DNA from: Tenacibaculum holothuriorum
Lineage (GTDB): Bacteria; Bacteroidota; Bacteroidia; Flavobacteriales; Flavobacteriaceae
DNA length: 64,000 nt
NCBI RefSeq assembly: GCF_002120225.1
Contig: NZ_LAPZ01000003.1
Location: 372,001 to 436,000, forward strand
Direction: 5' to 3'
In this document: positions 36,095 through 44,900 of the stretch, piece by piece
How the letters are laid out: each line of letters starts with the position of its first letter
How positions within the stretch are numbered: the first letter of the stretch is position 1
Program-made: the position numbers and the translations under genes
Notes under the pieces: generated by a model
Seen by the model: only the letters and a program-made list of their open reading frames with translations
Databases searched by the model: none
What the model was told of the DNA's origin: nothing

Positions 36095-37252
36095 ATGGAT
36101 AAAAAAGAACTGTATATTAATAACGAGTTGAATGATGATACAATTTATGATCAAATTGATAAATATCTAAAAAACAGATATAGTATAGTATTTAATACCA
36201 TATCCCATGAATATTATATCAAGTTTAAAAAAACTAAAGAATGGTATAGACTAAACGATAAATCTTTATTAATTGAATTAACAAAAAAGGGGATTAAAAT
36301 AAAAAAAGGAGAACTAGAAACATACTTAGGTTCAAACTTTATAGAACATGTAAGCCCTTTTGAGGAGTATTTTAAAAACCTTGATAAATGGGACGGAGTA
36401 GACCATATAGAAAGATTAGCCTCTTATATCTATACTGAAAATGATAAGTTATTCAAATACCATTTTAAAAAGTGGTTTGTAAGAGCAGTCAAATGTTCTT
36501 TAGAAGAAGAATATTACAACAAAAGTTGTATCGTTCTTGTCCACGAAACAGAAAACTCTGGAAAATCAACTTTTTGCCGATTTCTTACTCCAAAAGAATT
36601 AAAAAACTATTCTTCTGAAAACATAAGCTACGATAAAGATGGACTTAGCCAGTTATGTAAAAATATAATTATAAACCTTGATGAAATAGATCAAATAGAT
36701 CATAGAGCAATTAAAGCCTATAAATCTATGCTCTCAAAAACACATATAAATATTAGGCTACCTTATCACAAAGTTCATTCTATTTTTTCAAGAACCTCTT
36801 CTTTCATCGGATCTACAAATAAGATTAATTTTTTAAAAGCTTCATCTGGTGATGTTAGATGGATTTGTTTTGAACTCACCGACATTATAGATTTCAATTA
36901 TTCTAAAGAAATAGATATTGACAAAGTATGGTCTCAAGCGTATTTTCTTGCATATAAAGATGAAAAATACAACTGTGATTTAACCCGAAAAGATGTTATT
37001 GAAAACAAAACACGGAACGAAAAATATAAGTCTTTCTCTATTGAAGAAGATTTAATCAATCAATTATTTGAAAAGTCAGAAAACCGAGAAGAGTTTTTAA
37101 CTGCTAGTCAAGTTACTAACATTATAAAAAAAGAACACCCCTATGTTAATCACATTTCCATTGGCAAAGAACTTAGCAAACTTGGTTTTAAGAGAATCAA
37201 TGGTTCAGAAACAGGAAACAAAGGCTACATGATTAGGTTGAAAAAAAAATAA
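36095..37252 (+). CDS. VapE-type SF3-like helicase/ATPase (replication protein)
   Basis: 385 aa. The Walker A motif is H-E-T-E-N-S-G-K-S-T at about residues 150-159, Walker B is I-I-N-L-D-E-I-D, and a later S-T-N-K segment with R-W-I-C-F-E-L completes the virulence-associated-E (VapE) pattern. Such proteins unwind DNA or support replication initiation in satellites and integrative elements. It lies between the excisionase-like gene and a toprim primase, forming the element's replication module. No signal peptide. Confidence 0.85.
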   Translation: MDKKELYINNELNDDTIYDQIDKYLKNRYSIVFNTISHEYYIKFKKTKEWYRLNDKSLLIELTKKGIKIKKGELETYLGSNFIEHVSPFEEYFKNLDKWDGVDHIERLASYIYTENDKLFKYHFKKWFVRAVKCSLEEEYYNKSCIVLVHETENSGKSTFCRFLTPKELKNYSSENISYDKDGLSQLCKNIIINLDEIDQIDHRAIKAYKSMLSKTHINIRLPYHKVHSIFSRTSSFIGSTNKINFLKASSGDVRWICFELTDIIDFNYSKEIDIDKVWSQAYFLAYKDEKYNCDLTRKDVIENKTRNEKYKSFSIEEDLINQLFEKSENREEFLTASQVTNIIKKEHPYVNHISIGKELSKLGFKRINGSETGNKGYMIRLKKK

Positions 37253-37264
37253 GTTTATCAAAAA

Positions 37265-37314
37265 CATCTTACCCATCTTACCTTTTTTACAAAAAAGGTA
37301 AGATGGGTAAGATG
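37265..37314. repeat. 24-bp perfect inverted repeat with internal 9-mer duplication
   Basis: Left arm 37265-37288 and right arm 37291-37314 are perfect complements separated by only AC. Each arm contains two copies of CATCTTACC (or its complement) in tandem, so the site has four 9-mers, two in each orientation. It lies between the VapE and toprim genes. It could be an initiator binding site, a cruciform origin, or a hairpin affecting transcription. Confidence 0.85.
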
Positions 37315-37337
37315 AAAACTGAAAAAAAAAAAAAAAA

Positions 37338-38180
37338 ATGAACTGTAAAACTGCTAATAACATAAACCTTGTTCATCTTTTACTTAAACTTGGTTCTAGC
37401 CCTAAAAAAATTAACTCAAATAACACCTGGTTTTTATCTCCCTTTAGAGCAGAAAAAACACCATCTTTTAAGGTTAATACAAATAAAAATCTATGGTACG
37501 ATTTCGGCGAAGGTAAAGGAGGAACTGTGATAGACTTTGTAATAATGTATTATAACTGCTCTATTAACGAAGCCTTAAAAAGTCTTGAAAAAAATGATTT
37601 TTCATTTCACCAGCCTAAAAACTTACAAGAGGCTGAAGTCAAACCCAAATACTCTATCAAAAAAGTAGGAGAATTAACTAACCCTTTTTTGATAGAATAT
37701 TTGAAATCAAGGAAAATAAACATTGAATTTGCTAAGCGTTATTTATTTCAAGTCCACTACTCTTTTGATTCTGAAAAAGAATATTATGGAATTGGATTTA
37801 TGAATGATTTTGGAGGTCTAGAAATTAGAAACAAATTCTTTAAAGGATGCTTAGGTAAAAAAAGTATTACAACTATAAATAATAACTCTCATGTCATATC
37901 CTTGTTTGAATCTTGGTCTGATTTTCTTTCTTATTTGACTTTGAAAACAAAAGTTCCAAATGAAAATTTCATCATTTTAAATTCTACAGCTCTTATTCTA
38001 AAGATTCCTGAACTAATTAAAGATTATTCTAAAACCAAATGTTTTTTTGATAATGATGAAGCTGGAAACAAAGCATTAATTCACTTACAAAAAAATACAA
38101 ATAAAGAAATAACAGACTGTATTATTTACTACAAAAATTTCAATGATTTAAATGAATATTTAGTTTCAAAGTGTACCTAA
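37338..38180 (+). CDS. Toprim-domain DNA primase (CHC2-like N-terminus without Cys ligands)
   Basis: 280 aa. The N-terminal part S-P-F-R-A-E-K-T-P-S-F-K-V and F-G-E-G-K-G-G-T follows the CHC2 primase zinc-finger scaffold, but the Cys/His zinc ligands are absent. The toprim domain has S-L-F-E-S-W-S-D (about residues 186-193) and C-F-F-D-N-D-E-A-G (about 235-243, the D-x-D metal site). It would make primers for element replication or conjugal transfer. A run of 17 A residues precedes and includes the first base of the ATG, in the ribosome-binding region. Confidence 0.8.
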   Translation: MNCKTANNINLVHLLLKLGSSPKKINSNNTWFLSPFRAEKTPSFKVNTNKNLWYDFGEGKGGTVIDFVIMYYNCSINEALKSLEKNDFSFHQPKNLQEAEVKPKYSIKKVGELTNPFLIEYLKSRKINIEFAKRYLFQVHYSFDSEKEYYGIGFMNDFGGLEIRNKFFKGCLGKKSITTINNNSHVISLFESWSDFLSYLTLKTKVPNENFIILNSTALILKIPELIKDYSKTKCFFDNDEAGNKALIHLQKNTNKEITDCIIYYKNFNDLNEYLVSKCT

Positions 38181-38188
38181 TTTAAGGT

Positions 38189-38230
38189 AGCAAGTTGAAC
38201 AGGGGCTTCTCCCCTATTATTCAACTTGCT
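38189..38230. other. Hairpin upstream of mobilization genes (candidate oriT)
   Basis: AGCAAGTTGAA (38189-38199) pairs with TTCAACTTGCT (38220-38230), enclosing an inner AGGGG/CCCCT stem (38201-38205 and 38211-38215). No T run follows, so it is not a typical terminator. It lies just before the BfmA/BtgA and relaxase genes, where Bacteroidota mobilizable elements often have oriT. The identification is inference from position and symmetry. The stretch 38231-38347 shows no other gene. Confidence 0.45.
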
Positions 38231-38347
38231 CTGCGAGGCTTAACTACTGTAAATGTGAACATTATATCTAAAAACTAATTATAAAATTTTATACCCTAAC
38301 CATAAAAAAAACTTAACAAATTGAATATCAGTACCAAAAATTATAAA

Positions 38348-38863
38348 ATGAAGAAAAAAAGTATCATTATTGATGAATTCCACCATAAAGAATTAGTAAA
38401 AATTTCTAATGTATTCGGCGCTAAATATGGAGACTTTACTAAATCTATGATTCTATATTTTAAAAAGACAGGTATTAACCCGTTAGAAACTTCAAATGAT
38501 AACCCTGCTACAATGATAAAGGTCTTAGACAAACGAATTGTTTCTTTCTTAAAAGTTCAAGAAAGAGATATTCTTAAACCTCTAAGAAATGAAATTTTCG
38601 AATATTCTAATGAACAAAAAAAACAATACGAAAACTTATCAAAATGGATACAAGATGCAATTATAAAAGTAAATCATTTTGACAAAGAAAGAACACAAAA
38701 AATCAATCAAGAGCTTAAAAGTGTATTCCAAAAAATAGAACACATTGAGAAAAAAATAGAAAAACAACAAGAAGCTTTTTATACTATATGTGAATTGATA
38801 GATCAAAAAAACAAATCTGGTCTTAAAGGTAAATTAAACTCAATATTCAACAATGCCAATTAG
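38348..38863 (+). CDS. BfmA/BtgA-family mobilization protein
   Basis: 171 aa from ATG 38348; an upstream TTG at 38321 in frame was not preferred. The start (K-S-I-I-I-D-E-F-H-H-K-E-L) and F-T-K-S-M-I-L-Y-F-K-K-T-G-I-N-P segment match the BfmA/BtgA family, an RHH-like oriT accessory. The C-terminal half is helical and probably coiled coil. Such proteins bind oriT and help a partner relaxase. It overlaps the relaxase gene by 11 nt, as expected for a mobilization pair. Confidence 0.8.
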   Translation: MKKKSIIIDEFHHKELVKISNVFGAKYGDFTKSMILYFKKTGINPLETSNDNPATMIKVLDKRIVSFLKVQERDILKPLRNEIFEYSNEQKKQYENLSKWIQDAIIKVNHFDKERTQKINQELKSVFQKIEHIEKKIEKQQEAFYTICELIDQKNKSGLKGKLNSIFNNAN

Positions 38864-39773
38864 TAAACCTCATAGTACATTAGGAGCTACTAATACAGGC
38901 AGCTGCTCTAATCTTGCGCTGTATTTAGAAAAAGAAAATCATGATTTAGATAAATTGTTTTCAGTTCAAAACTCTTCTGAAGCTAAAAGAAACACTGAAG
39001 CTAGAAAACAATTCTTTTTTTCACACAATGAACAAAATATCAGTACAAATGAAGTTATTAATTCCATAGACACTAACATCAAAAAACTAGGCAAAAATGA
39101 TGCTAAATATTTCGCTCCAACTATTAGTTTTAGTCAAGAAGAGCTAAAACATATTCTTAGTCTGATTTCTAAAAATAAAGAAATAAAAGATATATGGCAA
39201 CTAAGCATAACTCAATACAAAGAGTATAACCGTATTATAATAGAATATGCTCGAAAAGTAATGACTAACTATGCTGTAAATTTTAACAGACAGGAAAAAG
39301 GGTTAGTTTCTGGTGATGATTTAGTTTATTTTGGAAAAGTTGAACACTTCCGAAAATTTAAAGGAACTGACGAAGAAGTTACAAATGGAAACTATAAAAC
39401 AGGTGAGTTTAAACCTGGGATAAATACCCACATGCATATCATAGTAAGTAGAAAGTGTAAAAATCAACGATTAAAACTCACCCCCACTACAAAAGAAAGA
39501 AAAACAGACAGGTCTATTGGAGGAAATAAATATCGTGTAGGTTTTGATAGAATGCAATGGATTAACACAAACGAAGCAACTTTCGACACATTCTTTAACT
39601 ACAAAAGAAAAGAACTCGAAAAATTTCAAAATCAATACATACTTAAAAATGGCTCTCCTAAAGAGATAAAAAAACTAAAAGAGCATATCAAATTAAACGA
39701 AACTTTAATCACAAAAGAAAACATCCATGAGCAAAAAAATACTTATCACACATCAAAAGGGAGGCGTAGGTAA
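38853..39773 (+). CDS. Relaxase/mobilization protein (DUF5712-like, MobB/BtgB type)
   Basis: 306 aa. H-M-H-I-I-V-S-R (about residues 193-200) gives the H-x-H metal-binding motif of a relaxase, with Tyr-rich segments in the N-terminal 150 residues. The overall sequence fits the DUF5712-type mobilization proteins that partner BfmA/BtgA proteins. It would nick oriT and lead the strand into a recipient using another element's conjugation machinery, since no type IV secretion genes are in the window. It overlaps the preceding gene by 11 nt and ParA by 47 nt. Confidence 0.75.
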   Translation: MPISKPHSTLGATNTGSCSNLALYLEKENHDLDKLFSVQNSSEAKRNTEARKQFFFSHNEQNISTNEVINSIDTNIKKLGKNDAKYFAPTISFSQEELKHILSLISKNKEIKDIWQLSITQYKEYNRIIIEYARKVMTNYAVNFNRQEKGLVSGDDLVYFGKVEHFRKFKGTDEEVTNGNYKTGEFKPGINTHMHIIVSRKCKNQRLKLTPTTKERKTDRSIGGNKYRVGFDRMQWINTNEATFDTFFNYKRKELEKFQNQYILKNGSPKEIKKLKEHIKLNETLITKENIHEQKNTYHTSKGRRR

Positions 39774-40317
39774 ATCGACACTCACATTCAATCTAGCTCA
39801 AAATATATCTGAAAACGCCTCAGCAGCTATTCTTGATTTAGATTTACAAGGTAGTTTATCTCAAGTTAAAGAATTAGCTTCTGGTTTTGATATTATCTCT
39901 TACAAAGGGAGGATTAATGAAATTCAAAATCTGGATTATGATTTTATTTTTATAGATACTCCTCCTTACCTATCCAATCAATTACCCGAACTTATTCAAT
40001 TAGCTGATTTAATCATTATACCAACCAAAGCTGGTGTTTTAGATTTGTTAGCTATTAAAAGTACTATAGAACTAATTAAAAATGAAAATAAAATCAATAA
40101 TTCAATGATTATTTTCAACATGATAAAACCTAATACCACTTTAACATTAGATATTTTGATTGGTTTAGAAGAATACAATTTTCCTATTGCCAAAACTCAC
40201 GTATCTGACTTAGTAGCTTTTACTCGTTCGGTTTTAGTTGGTGGTGTTCAGAATGATAAAAACGCTCAAAAGCAATTAGATAACCTAACAAAAGAAGTAC
40301 TAACAAAACTGATATAA
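39727..40317 (+). CDS. parA: ParA-family partition ATPase
   Basis: 196 aa. The deviant Walker A motif K-G-G-V-G-K-S-T is at residues 11-18, A' motif L-D-L-D-L-Q-G-S, and Walker B-like F-I-F-I-D-T-P-P. The small size suits plasmid-type ParA. It begins inside the relaxase gene (47-nt overlap) and is followed 38 nt later by a ribbon-helix-helix protein, probably its centromere-binding partner. This segregation module indicates the island replicates as a plasmid at least transiently. Confidence 0.88.
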   Translation: MSKKILITHQKGGVGKSTLTFNLAQNISENASAAILDLDLQGSLSQVKELASGFDIISYKGRINEIQNLDYDFIFIDTPPYLSNQLPELIQLADLIIIPTKAGVLDLLAIKSTIELIKNENKINNSMIIFNMIKPNTTLTLDILIGLEEYNFPIAKTHVSDLVAFTRSVLVGGVQNDKNAQKQLDNLTKEVLTKLI

Positions 40318-40355
40318 TTCTATATATATTTATATAAAACTACAATTCTAGCATT

Positions 40356-40586
40356 ATGGAAAAACAAAATTTTAATGATTTAATCAATAAAGCTAAAGCT
40401 AATAATCAACCCAAAACGATTCAAAAGGTAGTTCCTATTCCTACTAAAGAAACTGAAGAAGTTCAGTTTTCTTTTTACCTAGATAAAAACCTACTTAAAA
40501 AAATTAAACAACACGCTTTAAACGAGAATAAAAGTATCAAAAACATCATTAATAAAGCTTTAGAAAACTATATTAAAACAACCTAA
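40356..40586 (+). CDS. Ribbon-helix-helix protein, probable ParA partner
   Basis: 76 aa. A disordered N-terminus is followed by V-Q-F-S-F-Y-L-D-K-N-L-L-K-K-I-K-Q-H-A (about residues 36-54) and N-K-S-I-K-N-I-I-N-K-A-L-E, a beta strand with two helices typical of RHH repressors/centromere binders. Its position after ParA suggests the ParB-like partner; other RHH regulators are possible. Confidence 0.7.
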   Translation: MEKQNFNDLINKAKANNQPKTIQKVVPIPTKETEEVQFSFYLDKNLLKKIKQHALNENKSIKNIINKALENYIKTT

Positions 40587-40649
40587 CATTAAAAAAAACT
40601 GTGGTATATTGCAATAGAATTACAGATGTAAAAAGACATATTAATTTAT

Positions 40650-40807
40650 AAAGCGTTTAGCTTTTGATTTGGTTTTAGAAACTCGCCAGGTTATTAAATC
40701 CTCCAATATCAAAGTTAAGACGCCCACGTACTGCGTGGGCTGTTCTTATTTGGAGGAAAGGTTTCTGGCGAGACCCCTAAAACCGATGAGATTCAGTTCC
40801 ACGCTTT
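40650..40807. ncRNA. Candidate structured RNA or DNA: six nested helices
   Basis: Six nested complementary segments form one long hairpin: AAAGCGT/ACGCTTT (40650-40656, 40801-40807), GGTTTTAG/CTAAAACC (40671-40678, 40777-40784), CTCGCCAG/CTGGCGAG (40682-40689, 40765-40772), TCCTCCAA/TTGGAGGA (40699-40706, 40750-40757), TAAGA/TCTTA (40716-40720, 40744-40748) and GCCCACG/CGTGGGC (40722-40728, 40734-40740). The total is 43 bp. Some of the strongest local G+C in the island lies here, in an otherwise A+T-rich noncoding gap. I cannot tell the transcribed strand; there is no strong promoter or terminator, and no reverse transcriptase gene that would mark a retron. A regulatory RNA, partition site or origin are the alternatives. 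Confidence 0.65.
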
Positions 40808-40823
40808 ACTTTTATAAAAAATT

Positions 40824-41051
40824 ATGGACAATATTTACAAACTAATTAATGAATTTTCATTACCAGAACTATTCACTGAACACAAAATACTTGACAAAGA
40901 AATAGAAGAATATAGAGATGTGTTATCAAATTCCTATAAATATAAAGCTGTTACACTTGAATTTATAGCTCTAAAACACCAAAATTTAGAAATCAACAGA
41001 GATATTATATTAAATACTTTGAAATTTTACCAAAGCCTTACTAACTTGTAA
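40824..41051 (+). CDS. Small protein of unknown function
   Basis: 75 aa, mostly helical and acidic (K-L-I-N-E-F-S-L-P-E-L-F; N-Y-x-x-like E-I-E-E-Y-R-D-V-L). No motif is recognised. It starts 17 nt after the large nested hairpin at 40650-40807 and is followed 20 nt later by another small unknown gene; the three may form one unit. Confidence 0.5.
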   Translation: MDNIYKLINEFSLPELFTEHKILDKEIEEYRDVLSNSYKYKAVTLEFIALKHQNLEINRDIILNTLKFYQSLTNL

Positions 41052-41070
41052 CTTCTAAATTATACATAAA

Positions 41071-41361
41071 ATGGACTTAAAAGAATTACTACCATATGAT
41101 ATAACTCCTTTTTTAGAGAAAGGAGAGTTAAATAATGAGCTTGACTTCCATAGAGCCAAAATTGCAAACCATCGATTACGTATCTTATCTAAAGAAATCC
41201 CTGAATTGAAAAATATTCGTAAAAATTTAAAAACACTTCTTCTAAACTATGAAACAAAACATTGGAGTGATGTTTCTAAAATAACAGAGGAACAAATTAG
41301 AGAAAGTGATTTAGCAGAACTAGTAGCAGAAAAAGAAAGATTAGAATTTTTAAACAAATAA
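41071..41361 (+). CDS. Small protein of unknown function
   Basis: 96 aa, rich in charged residues with long predicted helices (F-H-R-A-K-I-A-N-H-R-L-R; L-A-E-L-V-A-E-K-E-R-L-E). No family recognised. It is probably cotranscribed with the 75-aa protein upstream, with a 20-nt gap. Confidence 0.5.
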   Translation: MDLKELLPYDITPFLEKGELNNELDFHRAKIANHRLRILSKEIPELKNIRKNLKTLLLNYETKHWSDVSKITEEQIRESDLAELVAEKERLEFLNK

Positions 41362-41804
41362 TTTTTTGAAATCACTTGAACCTAACTAGCTTCATAGCTC
41401 AATCACATAGAAAAAACCAAATGTCTCACAAATATTAGCACATTAAACTCATGCAGTTTTAAATATAAAAAAAGAAAATCAAACAACTTCATTAAAAACT
41501 AAACTCTCCTTACCATCAAAAGAAGATGTTTTTTATTCTATATTTATATAATAATAGAATTATATTTTTTAAATTTATGCCAGTTAACTTGCTATGTTTA
41601 ACTTCTTTTATTGATATACAAAAATTGCTAGACTCTAATACTCAAATTAAATCAAACATTGATGGGATAAGTAGTCTTGTATTTTTATTTATTTAATAAA
41701 GAATATACTAAGTTAGTAATAACTAAATAAGGGGAAGTCTAGGTAGAAACTCTCTTATCACGAAATATTAACCAGATAAACAAACTTTTTGTTTGTATAT
41801 AAAA
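41362..41804. other. Noncoding A+T-rich gap before the cassette zone
   Basis: No convincing gene is visible. It contains a TCTATATTTATATAA sequence at 41537-41551 that recurs at 50226-50240 and in shortened form at 40325-40337, and a short ACAAAC/GTTTGT inverted repeat around a T run near 41780-41797. Confidence 0.5.
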
Positions 41805-41910
41805 CGTTGTACACAAGCTGTGAAACCAGCCGCACAAACAGCACATTTGGTTTTTGCCGACACAAAAGCCAACACTTAAAAAACCAAAAGAGCTATTTTT
41901 TGCCAACGCT
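41805..41910 (+). repeat. Cassette-boundary palindrome, left of the Hhe-like gene
   Basis: CGTTGTACAC at 41805-41814 begins the element. A long hairpin lies at 41840-41894: AGC, ACA, TTTGGTTTTT on the left; AAAAACCAAA, AGA, GCT on the right, so a 3x3 ACA/AGA internal loop separates two stems. GCCAACGCT follows at 41902-41910. The same layout with different stem sequence occurs at 46383-46454. Confidence 0.75.
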
Positions 41911-41984
41911 TAAATGAATTGAGAAAAACCGTACTTGAAATTAAAATAAAGAGCGTATTTTAATCGGAAAAACAAACATAGAAT

Positions 41985-44900
41985 ATGGAGATAACCGAAA
42001 AGCTACTAACCGAATTACAAAACCGACTTAAAGTTGGTAGCCGAAGAGGTGTTCACCTAAATGCAATTACAGGACGTTCAAGATATAAATTTGACATAAC
42101 CAGACTTTCTCACATTGACGAAAACCTTCCTCAAAATTTTATCAATGCTTTACTTTCTGAGCTACCATTAAAATTTAAAGTAAGTTGGAAAAACAACGTT
42201 CCAGACTTAAATTCCTTGTTCGAAGAAGACCAAACACAGTTAGTAAGGATTACAAAATCATTCGAAAACCTTATCAATCAAACAGATGCAATTGAATCGG
42301 AGAAAGGAATAAATACTTTTGGATTCGGTTTCCCAATTCTTGTGCGTAGAGACCAATCTGACAACAAATTAACAGTTGCACCAATTCTAATTTGGTCATT
42401 ACGAATCAAAAGAACAAAGGATTTTAATACTTGGGAAATTCTGAGAAATGATGAAGACCCAATTTACATCAACGAAGTTTTAATTAACCATTTACAAAGC
42501 GATTCTAAAATCGAAATCGACCAAGTTTCGAGTGAATATACGGATGATGGTTTAATAGACAGAAACGAGCTTTTAGAAATTTGTGTTAATCTTATAGAAT
42601 CCATTAACACTTCAACACCAAGTGACCTTAGAGAAACATTTGAAAAGAAATTGGATGAAATAAAACCAATTTCAGATAAGAAACACTACGAAAAATTGCC
42701 ATTAACATCTAATAATTCCTTTATTGATTTTGGTGGTTTATTTTCAATATTTGAGGTACAAAAGCAAAACATTATCAATGATTACGGAAATCTTTTAGAA
42801 CTAAAAGGAACTGAAATTGACCTTGAAGATATGGAAGAACATTCTTTCCAGCCAATATCCTCTGTAGAAACAGACCCTTCACAACAAGGTATTTTACATT
42901 CGCTAAATTCTTCAAGAAATATTCTAATTCAAGGTCCACCAGGGACAGGAAAAAGCCAATCACTTACCGCTATTCTTGTAAATGCTCTAGAAAACAAAAA
43001 GAAAACTATCGTTGTTTGTGAAAAAAGAACAGCATTAGAAGTTCTTTACAATGCTTTGAACGAAAAAGGATTGAACTATCAGACAATATTAATCAAAGAC
43101 ATTGTAAAAGACAGGCGTAAAGCTGTTGATTCTGTTAGAGATAGAGTTGATAATTCTGCATATCGAAGATATAGATACACGCATTCAAAAGAGACATTAG
43201 ATAACATTATAAACAAGTCAAAATCTCTAATCGATGCCATAAACAAAAGGCATAAAAAATTAGGAGAAAACTTAATCGGTAATAAGAATTGGACAAATAT
43301 TGTCGGTTCACTTCTATCTGAATTAAAAGATAATTCAGAGGATTATAACCTTGATTTAGGCAAAGACACCTTTTCGTATGAATCATCAGAACTCAACGAA
43401 CTACTTGAATTAATTAGAAAAGGACAGAACCTACATAAAGATTATAAACCGGTTAAGAATTTATCATTTCTTAACTCTTCAAAATTAGTTGGAGACAATC
43501 CTTTCATTATTGAACAAGATATTAATGATGATTTCAACAATTACAAAAGGGAAATTGAATCAATTGAGCAGCTTCTCTCGAAGTATGAGCAAGAGTATTA
43601 CGATATAAGAAAAGAACAACTGAATCACCAAGAAAACGAGGTAAAATCGATTATTGGTGAACTAAATAATATCTTTTCAAAATACAGTTCAGCAGATGAT
43701 TTTTACAATGAAGACAAGACAAACGGTTTCTTTTTTAAAGCCACCTCTGTCTTCTCAAAATCAAAAAAAGAAACACTTAATGACCAAGAACTTATCAATT
43801 CATATTTCGATAGCTTAATCGATAGAACAACAAACTGCAATGATTTTAAGTCAATCTCAAATTCTACATCTATTGCAAATAGAGAATCAACTATAAATGA
43901 ATATATCAAGGAAATTGAAAGATTGAAAAGTGGTTTTCAAGACAAAATTGAAGACGAATATGACAACTTAAATCTTTTAAATTTAGAAAACAAAGACTAT
44001 AACCCTGAGACATTAGTTTCGATACAATCTAGTCTTCAATCCCTGAAAGAAATAATTGATGAGCAAAGTTGGACAAAACTAACTTTGGATGATTCAAATC
44101 ATAAATTACTCTTATCCAGCATAAGGTCAATAATTGCGTCCAAGGAAACCTTTTTCAACAATGAAAATGACCTTTTTTCGATAGAATTTAAATGGTTTCA
44201 GTATTACAACTCACTTTCTCAAGAAAAGAAAAATATAATTGACAAACTATCATCAAAAGAAAATTGGCGTAAAACATTTTTGATTTATTATTTAAACTCT
44301 TTGCTTGTAAATTCTGCTAATATAGATTTACCAACCGATGATAAAGACCATATTGAATTAACTCAATCATTATCACAACTCGAAAAAGAACAAATTAAAT
44401 ACATAAGAGAATATTGGTTTTCAAAACAAATTGATGCAACAAGAAATTTTGATATTAACAATCCAAATATTGCTGTAGAAAACCTTTATAACAAAAGAGC
44501 TAGTAAAAAACATAAAAGGCTTTCCTTACGAGAAATCGTGAAGTTGGATATTGAATTATTTACTACGTTTTTTCCTATAATCTTAACAACACCAGATGTT
44601 GCAAGTAATCTTTTTAAAGGGAAAAACAAATATTTTGACATTGTAATGTTTGATGAAGCAAGTCAATTAAAGCTTGAAGATAACCTTCCAGCCTTACTAA
44701 AAGGTAAACAAATTGTCATTGCAGGTGATGAACACCAAATGCCACCTTCAAACTATTTCAGCAAAATTTTTGACGGTACAATTGATGACGAAGACGAATT
44801 TGAAGATGAGATAGACAGAATTAAAAGTGATGCTAGTAATTCGTTATTAGATTGTGAGTCGTTATTAGATTTTGCTTCTGAACTTGGCTTTGATAAAAGA

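Noticed and set aside
40650..40807. Retron msr/msd region
   Set aside because: The structure is long and nested enough, but no reverse transcriptase is within the window.
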